From: Bemisia tabaci
Lineage: Eukaryota > Arthropoda > Insecta > Hemiptera > Aleyrodidae
Direction: 5' to 3'
Length of the DNA: 64,000 nucleotides
Assembly (NCBI RefSeq): GCF_918797505.1
Contig: NC_092799.1
Coordinates: 13,416,295 to 13,480,294 of the forward strand
Shown here piece by piece: positions 1 to 11,697 of the stretch. The notes below the pieces were generated by a model that was not told the DNA's origin, ran no database searches, and saw only the letters and a list, made by a program, of their open reading frames with translations. Position 1 is the first letter of the stretch. Every line of letters begins with the position of its first letter. The translations under genes were made by a program, and so were the position numbers.

Positions 1-117
1 TAACTCGAAAAATTAAAAAAATAAAAAAATATTTTCTTTCAAAAAAAAATTCCGTAAAATTTTCCTTTCAATACACCCCATAAAATTATTTTTTTGACTG
101 AATGAATATAAAAAACA

Positions 118-857
118 GGTATCGATAAGGGCCGTTTTTGGGCCCACCTTGAATTTTCTCAATTCTACAGTTTTTTGTTCCCGGAAATTGAAGATCTATA
201 TTTCACATAAAGCATTATGATAGGGCAATTATTGGTCTTTTTCCGGGTCTATTACATACAAATTGGCCTAAACATCGCTCTGAGGCCCATTTGGAACATT
301 TGGATTTTTCGGCATTCGACGGCAAACCTGCAATTTTTGCCAAAATCGTCCTTCAGATCCATGTTTTAGGCCAATTTGTGTCTCATAGACCCGAACAAAG
401 ACCAGAAGTGACCGACCACATTATGATCCACTCAGTAAAATATAGACCCTCCGTGAGCAAGAGATAAGAGTTGAGGAAATTCACACGGAGAAAAAAAACT
501 CGTGCGTGGGACCCGAAGTTCAGGTCATATGGATCTCTGAAGTTTTCAGATTGAGCATCTGAACACTTTAGGTCTAGCTGCCGCGGTTCGGATCACACAT
601 CTGAAACTTCAGTTCTTACATTTGAAGTACTTCGGTTCTCACATCCGAAGTACTTCGGTTCTCACATCTGAAGTGCTTCAAATGTAAGAACTGAAGTTTC
701 AGATGTGTGATCCGAACCTCGGCAGCTAGACCTACAGTGTTCAGATGCTCAATCTGAAAACTTCAGAGATCCATATGACCTAAACTTCGGGTCCCACGCA
801 CGAGTTTTTTTTTTTCTCCGTGCAGGGTGGGCTCAAACACTGCCCCCATCGACACCC
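118..857. mobile_element. Imperfect inverted-repeat element, interrupted at 484-822
   Basis: The left end GGTATCGATAAGGGCCGTTT is mirrored by the right end near 857. Arms around a centre near 290 match over most of 118-475, including mirrored GACCCGGAAAAAGACCA-like blocks. The right arm is split by the palindromic element at 484-822. A relative lies at 45117-45725. Confidence 0.55.
484..822. mobile_element. Near-perfect palindromic element, CACGGAGAAAA ends
   Basis: The left half from CACGGAGAAAAAAAACTCGTG is repeated in reverse complement at the right end over about 150 bp. The centre is a tandem of GAAGTACTTCGG units. It is flanked by CA on both sides. No ORF. It is a member of the CAC-N-G plus A-tract group; its closest relative is 36900-37219. 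Confidence 0.75.
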
Positions 858-1206
858 ATTCTTCCCTTACCTGAGCACCCCATACGATTTGTTTTTCGAC
901 TGGACGAACATGAAGCTTTTGCAGTTTCAGTCTAAAATATGTCTGACTCTTCTCGATGCCTGAATCTTCTGTGCGACGCCGCAGTCTTTAACGACGATGG
1001 CTTGAGCGGTGAAAATAATCGTGAATCTGTGAGCGGCGCGGCGCGGCGTGGTGGATTGGTGTGGTCGGTGTGGCTGCGGCGGCAGTTCTGGTAATGACAG
1101 CGTTATCCTAATTAATGAGCGGCACTGGCATTGCTAGTGCGAGACCCAGGACGATGCCATGCACCGGGATCGCACTTCGATGAGTCGCCATTCGGTGTTT
1201 CGTAAT

Positions 1207-1459
1207 CTGCCGTACTCAGGAAGAACGCCGTATGAGCATTCAGAAGTTGCCAAATTTTCTTCGATAAAACATGTATTTTTGACGAAATTTATGCACATCT
1301 TTCTTTGAAATTTTCAGATATTTTAGAGTGAATTGCGTACAAAATTGTCTGAAAATGTTGGAAAAAAATATTCAAAATTTTCCCGGTAAATTCGGTTTTT
1401 ATCGAATAAAACTTGGCAACGCCTGAAGGCTCATACGGCGTTCTTCCTTAGCACGGCAG
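1207..1459. mobile_element. CTGCCGTGC MITE, copy 1
   Basis: 253 bp with ~55-bp inverted ends: CTGCCGTACTCAGGAAGAAC on the left, TTCCTTAGCACGGCAG on the right. TAAT flanks both sides. AT-rich core, no ORF. Confidence 0.8.
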
Positions 1460-3076
1460 TAATCTGGTCCGCCTGTCTAGTGAGCTTCGTACTCATCTCC
1501 GGCCTCTTTGAAGTTCCAACTTCAATGCGACACGCTGCGCCCATTAATTGGGCAGACATCATTTTTCAGATGAATGAAAATTCTGTCAATTTTTCACGTT
1601 CCAAGACACGACAGCTATGCACACAGTAGCTGATTTTACACGACTCTCTGGTGCTCTGTGACGCCTAACCGCCATAGATCGTCACCTTCCGGCCAAAGTA
1701 TCACAAGTGTCATGCGACGTCTAAAAATTTCCGCCGCCATACATGCAATCTATAACAAGACTCTATGAGTCGAATATTTTTCGAGGGAATATATCGATAC
1801 CTCGCAATGCTACTCCGAGTGCAAACTCCTCATTGGACGAGTATAATAAAGCTTGATAGTAGAGCCGGCACGAGAAGAGTGGAGGATAAGATAGTAAGTT
1901 CAATTCATGCTCACCTCCGCCAAGCGGCATGTAGCACGTGTATGTACCTCACAGTTTCATATCCGTATGATATCAGAATAATGAGTGCATTACGGTCTGG
2001 CTTCAACATGCGCTTTATGAGTTAAGGACATTAAGTTCTAAAAAGAGCCCAAAAGCACACGTCAAGTTCTCAAGTGCCCAAACTGGTGCCAAACCTACAG
2101 TTGATTCCGTTGGTGAAATTTCGTCACGAGCGCTCTTGAAATTTTTAGTCCGTATGGGTTTAAAATAAAAGGAAGCGAAATTTTACCTTCATACCCACAT
2201 GCTCGAGCACGAATAATTGGACTACATTTTGCAATTAGAAACTAAAATTTCTGGCTCGTTTCAGAACCAACATAGAGTGTCATTCGTTTCCTATGCAGAT
2301 GACATACTTAAATTGTGAATGACACAACATAAAATGAAAAACAAGCAAATAAATAGTAATTACTAAGGACGCAAATTCAGTAGATCTACAAATTCGCCTC
2401 TGGTTTTATGTACATACGTGCGCGGGAAAGTTCATCGTATTTCATACTGCGCACAAATGTCTCAATCCGTTACATCACATCCAATTTGGATGTTTTAATG
2501 ACCCCAGATCGAGACTATCACCGGAGCAAATTTCAGACTAGTTTAAGAGACCGACTGGAGCATTTGCATCGAACGACCCCACCTCCAAGGAGCCTAATAA
2601 AAGCCCCGATCCCATCTATCGCCCCGTCACCGGCCCAATAAACGAGTTGTTAAAAGTGAGAGCGGTAAGCGAAAACCGAACCAAGGCTCACAACGGAGTG
2701 AACAGAGGAGATGGATGTCCAAGAAAAACGGCCGGGAGCAGCCGTTTCAAAGGGCTCGAGGAATTCGAAGCTGAACCGGGCAAAAACCCCGTAACTCCGT
2801 TAGAAACCCGATGTAGATTCGCTGTTTTGGCATAAAAAAGCCAGGCTGACCGCGAAGACGATGAGCCAATCGATTACCGCACTTTTATGCGTTTTGTGCG
2901 AGTAATTGATTTACCTAGTCGCGCCGATTTCTCAACGCAGCGACGTTTGAGCGGTTGACGGCCCGAGCCCGGCGATCCCGCCCAGAGTCATAGTTCAAAC
3001 GCTCTAGCTTTGAATCTAGACGCTTTTTATGTTGCCGCTTCTGTTCAGAATCCTAGGGATTTTTAGGATCTCAGCA
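1460..3076. other. No gene recognised
   Basis: Mixed AT- and GC-rich DNA with only short unconvincing ORFs. Near 2207-2275 a stretch (GGACTACATTTTGCAATTA) is repeated, diverged, near 7715-7785, so at least part of it is an old dispersed repeat. Confidence 0.5.
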
Positions 3077-3299
3077 CTGCCGTGCTAAGGAATGCCGTAC
3101 GAGCCTCCAAATGTTGCCAAATTTCTCTTGACGAATTTTCGGGAAAATTTGTAAATAATTTTTTGAACAAAATCATTTGAAAATTTGAAGGAAAATATTC
3201 AGAATTTTCCCAGTGAATTGGTTTCTCATATAAATCATCTCTCATCTCTCAATATAACAACGTCTAAAAGCTCAAGAGGCGTTCTTTTACTTCGTTCTG
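3077..3299. mobile_element. CTGCCGTGC MITE, copy 2 (right end altered)
   Basis: It begins CTGCCGTGCTAAGGAATGCC and keeps the AT-rich core and the TAACAACGTCTAAAAGCTC right arm. The last ~20 bases are lost against the palindromic element at 3300. Confidence 0.65.
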
Positions 3300-3526
3300 C
3301 ACTGGAAAAAAAAAACACATTGGATCTAGAGTCCAGACTCTTGAGAACATTGACAAGAAAAAATACTCTTGATTCAATCAGATTTTTGCTTAAATCAAAA
3401 GGAAATCCGCTTAAATTAAGAGGCTTGTTCTTGATTTAAGCAAAAATCCGATTGAATCAAGAGTACTTTTTCAGGTCGATGTTTTTAAGAGTCTGGACTC
3501 TAGATCCAATGTGTTTTTTTTCCAGT
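3300..3526. mobile_element. Palindromic element, CACTGGAAAAAA ends
   Basis: 227 bp. The ends CACTGGAAAAAAAAAACACA and TGTGTTTTTTTTCCAGTG are inverse, as are the interior arms (TTGGATCTAGAGTCCAGACT and its complement). Relatives are at 28618-28859 and 41754-41980. It lies at the junction of two CTGCCGTGC MITEs. Confidence 0.75.
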
Positions 3527-3724
3527 GAAAGAACGCCGTACGAGCCACCAGACGTTGCCAAATTTCTCTTAACAAATTTTCAGGATTTGTAAATAATTTT
3601 TTGAACAAAATCATTTGAAAAATTTTGAGGAAAATATTCAGAATTTTCCCAGTGAATTGGTTTCTCACTGAGAGAAATATAACAACGTCTAAAAGCTGGT
3701 GGGCGTTCTTCTTCAGCACGGCAA
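3527..3724. mobile_element. CTGCCGTGC MITE, copy 3 (5' truncated)
   Basis: It starts within the inverted end (GAACGCCGTACGAGCC) directly after the palindromic element and ends GCACGGCA. The core closely matches copy 2, which suggests the two arose from one duplicated element. Confidence 0.65.
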
Positions 3725-3728
3725 GATT

Positions 3729-3981
3729 CTGCCGTACTAAGGAATCACGTCGTATAGACATTCGAGAGTTGCCAAATTTCCCGTGTTAAAACATATATTT
3801 TTGACGACATTCATGCATATTTTTCATTGAAATTTTCAGAAATTTTACATCAAATTGCGTACAAAATTGTTTGAAAATGTTGGGGGGAAATATTCACAAT
3901 TTTCCTATGAAATTTCGTTTTCATCGAAGGAAACTTGGTAGCGTCTGAAGGCTCATACGGCGTTCTTCCTTAGCACAGCAG
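3729..3981. mobile_element. CTGCCGTGC MITE, copy 4
   Basis: Full-length 253 bp, with ends CTGCCGTACTAAGGAAT and TTCCTTAGCACAGCAG. It lies four bases from copy 3, making a cluster of three. Confidence 0.8.
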
Positions 3982-4638
3982 CACTGCACTTTGGTCTTTT
4001 TTTTTTCAAAACTTTCAATGTGAATAAGTCCCGTTTGGTTCGCTTCAATCCATTTGATTTCATGCACGGCAGCAGCGCGCAGGAGCTGGAGCACTCATCT
4101 AGAGTTGCAAAGACATGCTCAACGCAGCGGCGCTAATGGTTATAAGTGACCTGCGCTAGCATACGCAGCAGTCTTATTATCTCTTCAAATCAAAAGTTCG
4201 ATTGCTCTATGAAGTGGATCAGCCCTGGCCCGCCTCTGGCAGCCGGATTGGTACCCGGATTAAGCGAGTATAACATCGACAGCTAAAAACACCCACACTT
4301 ATAAATTCATCTCGTGGTCTGTCTTCGTATGGGGCACTGAGGTGGTCATAGGCGTTTTTGTGTGAGTGCGTAATGCATACAGCGCCTATATGGAACGATA
4401 TGAGCATGTTTCTAAACATCTGAGATGCTTGAACGCATCACCGGTATCACGTATTATATGAGATTCAACATTTTCATCGGTAAGATGGGTCAACCTGAAA
4501 GAGAGGAGGGTCTCTCATTCGAGGCTAAAAGCTTGGCATGGGAGAAAGGAGGGTTAGCTAGACGACTCTACAGAAAGGTACTGCAGAAAAAACTGATGGA
4601 GGTATAGAAAGAATTTTGTGGTAGTTACATCTACAGTT

Positions 4639-4899
4639 CTGCCGTGCTAAGGAGGAACGCCGTATGATCGTATGAACATTCGAGAGTTGCCAAATTTCCC
4701 TCGATAAAACATGCATTTTTGACAACATCCATGCATATTTTCCCTTGAAATTTTCAGGTAATTTAGATTAAATTGCGTACAAAATTGTCTGAAAATTTTG
4801 GAAAATAATATGCATAATTTTCCTAGGAATTTCGGTTTTTATCAGAGGAAACTTGGCAACATCTGAAGGCTCATACGGCGTTCTTCTTTAGCAGGGCAG
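4639..4899. mobile_element. CTGCCGTGC MITE, copy 5
   Basis: Ends CTGCCGTGCTAAGGAGGAAC and TTCTTTAGCAGGGCAG, with the usual AT-rich core. A small duplication (CGTATGATCGTATGA) lies near the left end. Confidence 0.8.
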
Positions 4900-5812
4900 A
4901 ATTGTTGTAACTAATTTTTAACCTGACTTGAGTTATCGTAGGGACTGTACTCATTATAAATTTTAGTAAAACCAAAATACTTGGGTGATAAACATCCTAG
5001 TTCCATAAGGTGCACACAACAGAATTTTACGGTCTGCTTAACTGAACTATTCCGCAGAGATTTGAAAGTAGGTACCTAACATAGAGAGGTTCCTTATAGT
5101 GTTGGGTTATATAGCACCAGTGACAACCACAATTTAGAATCTAACAGGACGATAGAGAAACAAAATATCCATTTATTGATATCTATGAATCTACAACAAC
5201 TTTTACGGCATGATCATCGTAAGAAAATTAAACTTTGTCCGCCCCTTAATAGACACCACGCAATATGAATTTGACTGAGACCTTCCATAGTCTTATTTCT
5301 AGTCAAGAAGTATTTTATCTTTCAGCTGTGAAAAACCTCTTTAAGGTGACGCAAAAGATATGAATAAACTGGTGAGACATTGGCATTGAGAAACATCTGG
5401 AGTAGGTAGACCATAACGTGACAGGTGAATTCCTGGTGATAAGTGCGAGCAATAAATTGACATTCGAACCAAAATGGAAGGTTTGAGGGCTCCTGGAATT
5501 TTAGAGCCTCGATCATTTCGAAGAACACAGTGCTAGTGAAACTTCGAGGAGGAAAAAATAAACAATTAGTAAGAACTTACAGATACTTTGAGAGCACACC
5601 TTGAGTTGCCGACTTGAGATTGAACGAGGGAACACCGAATTGAATATTCTTTGGAGGGATCTAGTTAAGATAGGCAAATAAAAACTTCTTCGCACTAATA
5701 TAAGAAATTGAGCAGCACAAGTAACTTTAAATATTCAAAGGACTTATTCACGACACTCACGAGGAAGTGAGGAACATCGTTTGTTTACAACTAGGTTATC
5801 AAAATCATGCGA
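4900..5812. other. No gene recognised
   Basis: AT-rich sequence. The short minus-strand ORFs at 5322-5695 have no recognisable domain or splice context. Confidence 0.5.
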
Positions 5813-5820
5813 ATGTAAAC

Positions 5821-6132
5821 TAGAGTCCCTTTATACTGAGAGTCAAGACAATTCGGCTCATGGATGTCACAAACGGGAATAAAGATTACAGAAATTGAAC
5901 GTTTTTCGTAATCTTTGATCGGCCCATTCTCAAATGCCTTTCTCCGTTCCTCCTCTCATTCCGTTTGTTCCTGGCCGAACCCGTAATTCCCTGGTCCATT
6001 TCAGATTATAATCTTTGCAATTGGTGAAAATGTAATCTTTATTCCCGTTTGTGACACTGTGGAGGCCTAAAATACGGGAACCAATCAGAAATGGATTCAA
6101 ATTGTCTTGACTCTCAGTATAAAGGGACTCTA
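5821..6132. mobile_element. hAT-type MITE, TAGAGTCCC ends, copy A
   Basis: 312 bp. The inverted ends TAGAGTCCCTTTATACTGAG extend about 30 bp. It is flanked by the perfect 8-bp duplication ATGTAAAC (5813-5820 and 6133-6140). The 8-bp duplication and a TAGAG terminus fit the hAT pattern. A second copy lies at 29591. Confidence 0.9.
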
Positions 6133-6405
6133 ATGTAAACAAGTTGAAACTTCCATTCTCATTGGTTCCCGCCAATTCCGTGCCGCGCGGGGGAAAATAT
6201 ACAAATTCACCCGCCAATTTTCAAATAAGCGGGGAGTCCACTGGTTGCGCGCAAATATAAATGAATTATGTATGTTGTGGTTTGTATGATTTGAACACGG
6301 GGCGACTACTTGGAATGTTGATGGGCATTAGTGATCCAATATTCAGATCTATAATAATAACAAATTAAGTAGTTGGTAATTAAGAAGGCTTTTCACATAA
6401 ATACT

Positions 6406-6623
6406 ACCAAAACGATTCGGCTGAAAACTCAGCCTTTCTCAGTTGGATAAAAACAGTAAAAAATTGTAAAAATCTAAAAACGTATTACTGGACGTAGTAA
6501 TATGATAACACAATTTTTCTCCCTTTTTAAGATACAGCCAAGTGCTACGTTTTTAGATTTTTACAATTTTTTACCGTTTTTATCCGACTGAGCATGGCAG
6601 AATTTTCAGCGAAACGTTTTGGT
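6406..6623. mobile_element. Foldback element with ~77-bp arms
   Basis: The left arm ACCAAAACGATTCGGCTGAA to AAATCTAAAAACGTA is the inverse of the right arm up to 6623, with a short AT-rich loop. No coding content. Class unknown. Confidence 0.65.
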
Positions 6624-7836
6624 TGTACATGAAATTCATCCTTGTTACCAGCTATTTAATTTTTCATCATTTTATATCGTATCACGGGCTGCGGGGCATC
6701 AAACATATCTCTATTATTCAGATCCCTCGTCAATTATCTCGAACACCACATTTTTCCGGAGAATCTATGTCAATTTTGCGACTTAAGAGCAATTTTGGAA
6801 GGGCGTGCAGACCTCCTTTTCACAAGGTTATTTTTGGATCAATTTAAATTGACTTCGCACGACTATAAACTGAGAAAAAAGCCTGGCACGGGTGCTTTGA
6901 AACACCCTGTATACTGCGGGCGGATACGATCACTTTATGCATGGTATTAGTTAACTAATATTAGATCAGTATTCGTACTTGGGTTTTTTTCATGTTAGTA
7001 AAATTTTTCAGTAGGAGTGCACTTCGTTTCAAAGGCGACGTGACGCCCGTCAACGCAAGGGGAAATCCAAAACCCACCTCGCTATGGGAGTCCCACGTGA
7101 GCAAATCAAAATTCCACGTACAGTATGATGCGCGTATAAAAATCGGCCTTGCTGTGAGGTCACGTGGCGATTTAACGTGACCATAAACTCCGGAGTAAAT
7201 CGACATCGATGAAAAGAATACCACGAAGCATAGAGGCCCGCAACCGAAGATACTAAAATCGACCGTTTTGGTATCAGTTGCCCAGTGTTCGAAACTCATA
7301 GGCGCCAAAGTGCCAAATGCGCCTAAAAAATGAAGGTTCTGCGCCACCGTGGCCCCTAAAAATTGCCCCCCCCCCCCAAAAAAAAAAAAATCCCAGTTTT
7401 TTTGTTTGGTGGTTTTTCGAAATTTCCCCAAGTAACATCTAATGGTTCTGTAACTAAAACACCTTGCGTCTAACTTGTCACTAAATGCGCCATGATACAT
7501 AGGCAAAAAGTCAATTTGGCCCCTAAAAAATCTTCAATGGCCCCTAAAAATCGAGCTTGATGCGCCACATGGATCCTGAAACTCCAAGGTGAGTTTCGAA
7601 CACTGCAGTTGACCCAAATTTTTCCACCAAATTTTCCCTCAACGAACCTGCGTGCACCTTAATAAAATTCAAAACGTGGCCATGCAAACATGCTGTACAC
7701 TTGCCGAACATCAAACGGACTACATTTCGCAATTACGGACTACAATATCTGGCTCGATTTAGAAACAACGTACACACCCTTACTTTCCTACGCACCTAAG
7801 TGTTTTTACAGATGAGTCTGAAACGGTAGTTCCTAA
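6624..7836. other. No gene recognised; low-complexity tract near 7365-7390
   Basis: A long minus-strand ORF (7506-6961) crosses a C-run/A-run and has no recognisable domain. The segment 7300-7570 repeats a GGCCCCTAAAAAT phrase three times. Confidence 0.45.
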
Positions 7837-8387
7837 TGGACCACTTGACAAGGTATGAATTTAAGCAATCTGATACATGTTTATTAACCAGAATTTCGCG
7901 TAGAACACGATTCACGCAACGAAAGTTACTGAAACCAACTCTTAACGAAGGTATTAACGTTTTTGTTTCACATTGGTTACGATGAATTTGAACTGCCCGC
8001 TCACAAGAAACTCAAAGCTCTCCGTGAGTCAAATCGAGCACTACAACGGTTTCAGCAAGCTTCTCAATCGAGCAATGTTCATTTCCCACCATGTGTTGTT
8101 CAAACTATGAGCAATTTGCTATAGCTGAGCCAAAGCGTCAAGATTGAGATTGCCAGATTTTTATATCGCAGAGACTGTCATGATAACGTTTAGCGCGTGA
8201 TGTGAATCACGTAGAGCATTGAGTTTTCATGAGCGGGTGGTTTGAATTTACGCATCAAGAATCATTAAATATCATCGTGAGGAGTTGCTTTCGGTAATTT
8301 TTGTTGTTCGCATCGTGTTCTACGTGAAATTCTGGTCAAGAAGCATGTATTAGAATGCTTAAATTCGTACCTTGTCTAGTGGTCCAT
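7837..8387. mobile_element. Inverted-repeat element with ~80-bp ends
   Basis: The left end ATGGACCACTTGACAAGGTA is mirrored by the right end (TACCTTGTCTAGTGGTCCAT), and the match continues about 80 bp inward to the GTAGAACACGAT block. TA is found on both outer flanks. The interior has a second inverted pair (TTTGAACTGCCCGCTCA / TGAGCGGGTGGTTTGAA). A fragment of the same end occurs near 30985-31065. Confidence 0.7.
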
Positions 8388-8469
8388 TATAAAATGTGGT
8401 CCTTTTGAAAGAGACCCTTTCCATACATAAAGTCCAAAATGACAAGAAGCAGGTTGCCTCACCTGGAAT

Positions 8470-8540
8470 CGATTGTTTTACATAAGTTTAAATGGATTAA
8501 AAGCAGTGTTGCCAATTTTCTAAAATCGCCACTCCTCTTT
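8470..8540. repeat. Half copy of the CAGTGGCG MITE
   Basis: AAGCAGTGTTGCCAATTTTC followed by AAAATCGCCACT is the right end of the CAGTGGCG family; the left half is missing. Confidence 0.5.
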
Positions 8541-8903
8541 GACTGCAAGACAGGATTGTAGATCGGTGAGCCCGATTGATCTGTAATTGGATCAAAGTTG
8601 AGACCTTGTGCATACGCGGCCATGTTTTACAAGACTTTTGGCGAGGATTTTCCCGTGAGTTGAAATTAAGGCTTGTATGATGTTATTACTTCTATCCGCG
8701 ATGGGTGACTTTCTGGAGAGCTTCCAGTAATGTCTTCTATCAACCTGCAATGTTTCGACGCAGATAACTACGAAAGGCTTGCATGCGTAAATGTGTCATG
8801 ATGACTAACAGACAAGATCTGGGAGCTATAACATGGAGTAACAAGCTAGTGACTATTCAGCTTATCTTCTTACTATTTTGCTATTTATGGATTTTAGATT
8901 ATG

Positions 8904-8989
8904 AATTTGGACGTATGTGTGCTAAAAGGAACTACGTTACACGCAATCCCTGTGCACATAGTTCCTTTTAGCATAAATATGTTCAATTG
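8904..8989. mobile_element. Small palindromic MITE, TTGGACGTAT family, short copy
   Basis: TTGGACGTATGTGTGCTAAA and its inverse surround a GGAACTA core. It shares ends with 21755, 40960 and 50936. Confidence 0.6.
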
Positions 8990-9104
8990 ACGTAGAAATA
9001 CTCTTAATCAAATTAAAGACTAAATTAAGAGGATTCAATTTTTACAAAACCACGGATTATAATATTAAGTCCACTGACGACATTAAGTATTTTTTTTTTC
9101 TTAA

Positions 9105-9325
9105 AAAATATGGAGTGTATGAAAAATTAATACGGTATTTAACTTTGAGAGAAATCGAACATTTTTTTGCTTGAAATTTTCAGATACCTACGCTAAATTT
9201 AAGAGCGAGAAAATTTCCTAAAAATGTATTACCAAAAATCAAAATCAAAAGGAGTCTACTCAAAATAGGAAAATTGGAAACGACCGAATGTTTGCATGGT
9301 GTTCTTTCCCAGCATTGTAGAACAT
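9105..9325. repeat. Degenerate CTGCCGTGC MITE
   Basis: The core (TTGAAATTTTCAGATA) and the right end (TGCATGGTGTTCTTTCCCAG) are recognisable; the left end is eroded. Confidence 0.4.
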
Positions 9326-9935
9326 TTATAGAGAATGGAAATTCAAAACCTGGTAAGTGCTATCAGCTGTTGCTAGGATTGTGCCCGGTCACGGTGTTCC
9401 GCACATAGTGAAAGATCAAAAATGCATGGGCTCAGACATAATTTATTTGAAGCCATTCCAAAAACTTCGGTATTATTTTCATGAAAAGGATTGCTTTGCT
9501 CTTGCCAATTAATTTCCATTAAATCAGAGAAAAATCGCACACTTTTATCAACACTCGATTCCACTTACCAAGTTTTGAATTCCGAATCTTCGGATGTTCA
9601 TACTCTGCTCATAGATACGCTCTATGCGCTGCTCCACTGTGCGACGGTGGACTCTAGATTCTACATGTTGACACCATTTCCATTGACAAAAAACACGGCT
9701 GAAATCGTGTCGGAGTCCAGGTCCAGCTGATCGCTTGCCAGGCGCAACAGCGTAGCTTGCGGCTCGCTCCCAATACACCGCGCCAGACCGTCGTGCTAGG
9801 CAAAAACCGCCTAACTCCAGCCCAAACCCTATGCACTTACGCGCTTCTGGCCGAATGCCAAAGCGAGGGCGAGGGCGTTCACGGCCTTACGCTTTGTTAC
9901 AAAGTTACACGTTTGAATACTTTCAGAAGAACGCT

Positions 9936-10189
9936 CCGCTGTGCTAGGGAAGAACGCCGTATGAACATTCCAGAGTTGCCAAACTTCTCACGATAAAACA
10001 TATATTTTAACGACATTCATGCATATTTTTCGTTAAAATTTTCAAAGATTTTAGATTATATTGCGTATACAAAAGTGTCTGAAAATTTCGGAAATAAATA
10101 TTCACAATTTTCTAATGAAATTAGGTTTTTATCGAAGTGAACTTGGCAACGTCTGAAGGCTCATGCGGCGTTCTTCCTTAGCACGGCAG
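9936..10189. mobile_element. CTGCCGTGC MITE
   Basis: The left end CCGCTGTGCTAGGGAAGAAC has two changes. The right end TTCCTTAGCACGGCAG is intact. Core as in other copies. Confidence 0.75.
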
Positions 10190-10822
10190 CAGCGCTGCAC
10201 TCCGGACGACGGGCGCAGCGACAGAAATTCAATTCTCGCTCAAAGACAAACACCGCACCGAATGGACAATGTCCGCGTAAACAATATGCCTTGATTGATA
10301 GCTCCTCATTGATTGACCGGACAAAGAATGGTCCAAGTGGCCGTTGCAAGGGATTTTCAAACACTCACGCATGGCGTAATGCAACGCGACCAACCAACTG
10401 ACCCGATTTAAAGTAGAATATTTTCGCGAGTGGATTTGTTCTTCAGGCTCGATGTACAGAGTTAGCGTACCTTCGTAGGGAGATTATGGACAACTCGGAA
10501 ATTTGGAGTCAAGTCGGGACATACCTTAAAATTTGTCAAATACATAGCAGTTTTTCATTTGTACATAGAATTTCGTAATTTTCGCAATGGAGGTTTCCTC
10601 GCAAAGCTCCATTCCAAAAGTACGGTTGGATTTTACTTACTTGGAAGTTGGTAAAAAATTGTCCTTTTTACGATGCTGTATTGAACGATCATCTTTAATC
10701 ATAATGTACAGGTCCACTATAGGTAAGAAAAGAAGCTGAGTGCAGAACGACTTTGAGTACGATCTTAAGAGTGCCGCGTCAGTGAGGGACAATCGTTCTC
10801 AGTAGCCTGGATCCATCCACCT

Positions 10823-11072
10823 CTTGCCGTGCTACGGAAAAACGTTGTAAGAACATTCAGGTGGTGCCAAATTTTCCCCATAAATCATTCATTTTTAAGG
10901 GACTTTATGAATATTTTTCTTGGAAATTTTCGGATACATTGAAATTAATTGCGAATAAAACTCGATGAAAAATTGGGTGAAAGCAATGCACAAGTTCCCT
11001 AAAAATTCTTATTTTATTGAAGGAAATTTAACAATGCTCGAAGGCTCATAGGTCGTTCTCCGAAGTATAACA
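10823..11072. mobile_element. Diverged CTGCCGTGC MITE
   Basis: The left end CTTGCCGTGCTACGGAAAAA and the right part AAGGCTCATAGGTCGTTCT are clear. The terminal bases on the right merge with the next copy. Confidence 0.6.
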
Positions 11073-11697
11073 CTGCCGTGGGAAGGAAAAACGCCGTATG
11101 AGCCTTCAGACGTTGCCAAGTTTCCTCTGATAAAAACCGAATTTATTGGGAAAATTGTGAATATTATTTTCCAAAATTGTCAGACAATTTTGTACGCAAT
11201 TTAATCTAAAATATCTGAAAAGTTCGAGAAAAAATATGCATGAATGTTGTCAAAAATACATACATATAAGTCACTTTACAGCACTCCCTCGCGCTCTACG
11301 ACTCCTAACCTCCACTGCTCTCTTTCAAACTACAAATCTTGGGGGATTGAGCACCTTAACATTTCCGCTTCAATCCCTTCCCTCCAACCTTTCATTGGGC
11401 GCCCTCTGCGTCTTCTCCCAGGAGGAACCCAGTCAAGGACCTTCTTCGGCAACCTGTCTCCTGCCATTCTCTGGACACGACCATACCAAATGAGTTGTTT
11501 TGTCATAATGTCATGCACGATGGTCTGCTTGGCATCCATGATCTCCCATACCGTCTCATTCCTGACGCGATCCTTTCTGGAAATACCAGCGGATCTACGC
11601 CAGAAGTCCATCCCTGTTGCCTCAAAAATACGTTTTTTAAAAGGAGAAAATTGGCAACTCTCGAATATTCATACGGCGTTTTTCCTTAGCACGGCAG
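11073..11697. mobile_element. CTGCCGTGC MITE split by a LINE fragment
   Basis: The left half (CTGCCGTGGGAAGGAAAAAC) runs to about 11259. The right half resumes about 11620 and ends TTCCTTAGCACGGCAG at 11697. The intervening ~360 bp is the LINE remnant. Confidence 0.75.
11260..11620 (-). pseudogene. LINE reverse-transcriptase C-terminal fragment inserted in a MITE
   Basis: A 93-codon minus-strand frame (11611-11330) begins MDFWRRSAGISRKDRVRNET and ends RRRGRPMKGWREGIEAEML plus a short tail. The DFWRRSAxxSRxDRVRN, WYGRVQRM and GRRRRGRPxxxWREG blocks are the familiar C-terminus of insect non-LTR retrotransposon polyproteins. The frame is open to its stop but lacks the reverse-transcriptase core, so it is a 5'-truncated copy. 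It splits a CTGCCGTGC MITE (11073-11697), so it is younger than that MITE. Its reverse complement gives several spurious plus-strand ORFs. Confidence 0.75.

Noticed and set aside
484..822. CRISPR-like array from repeated GAAGTACTTCGG units
   Set aside because: The units are part of a palindrome, have no unique spacers, and the genome is eukaryotic.
5821..6132. 95-codon minus-strand ORF (5930-6217) as a gene
   Set aside because: It lies mostly inside a hAT MITE with perfect target duplication and is not conserved as a frame in the second copy.
6961..7506. 181-codon minus-strand ORF
   Set aside because: It crosses a C/A homopolymer, has no known domain or conserved pattern, and covers a stretch with a repeated GGCCCCTAAAAAT phrase.
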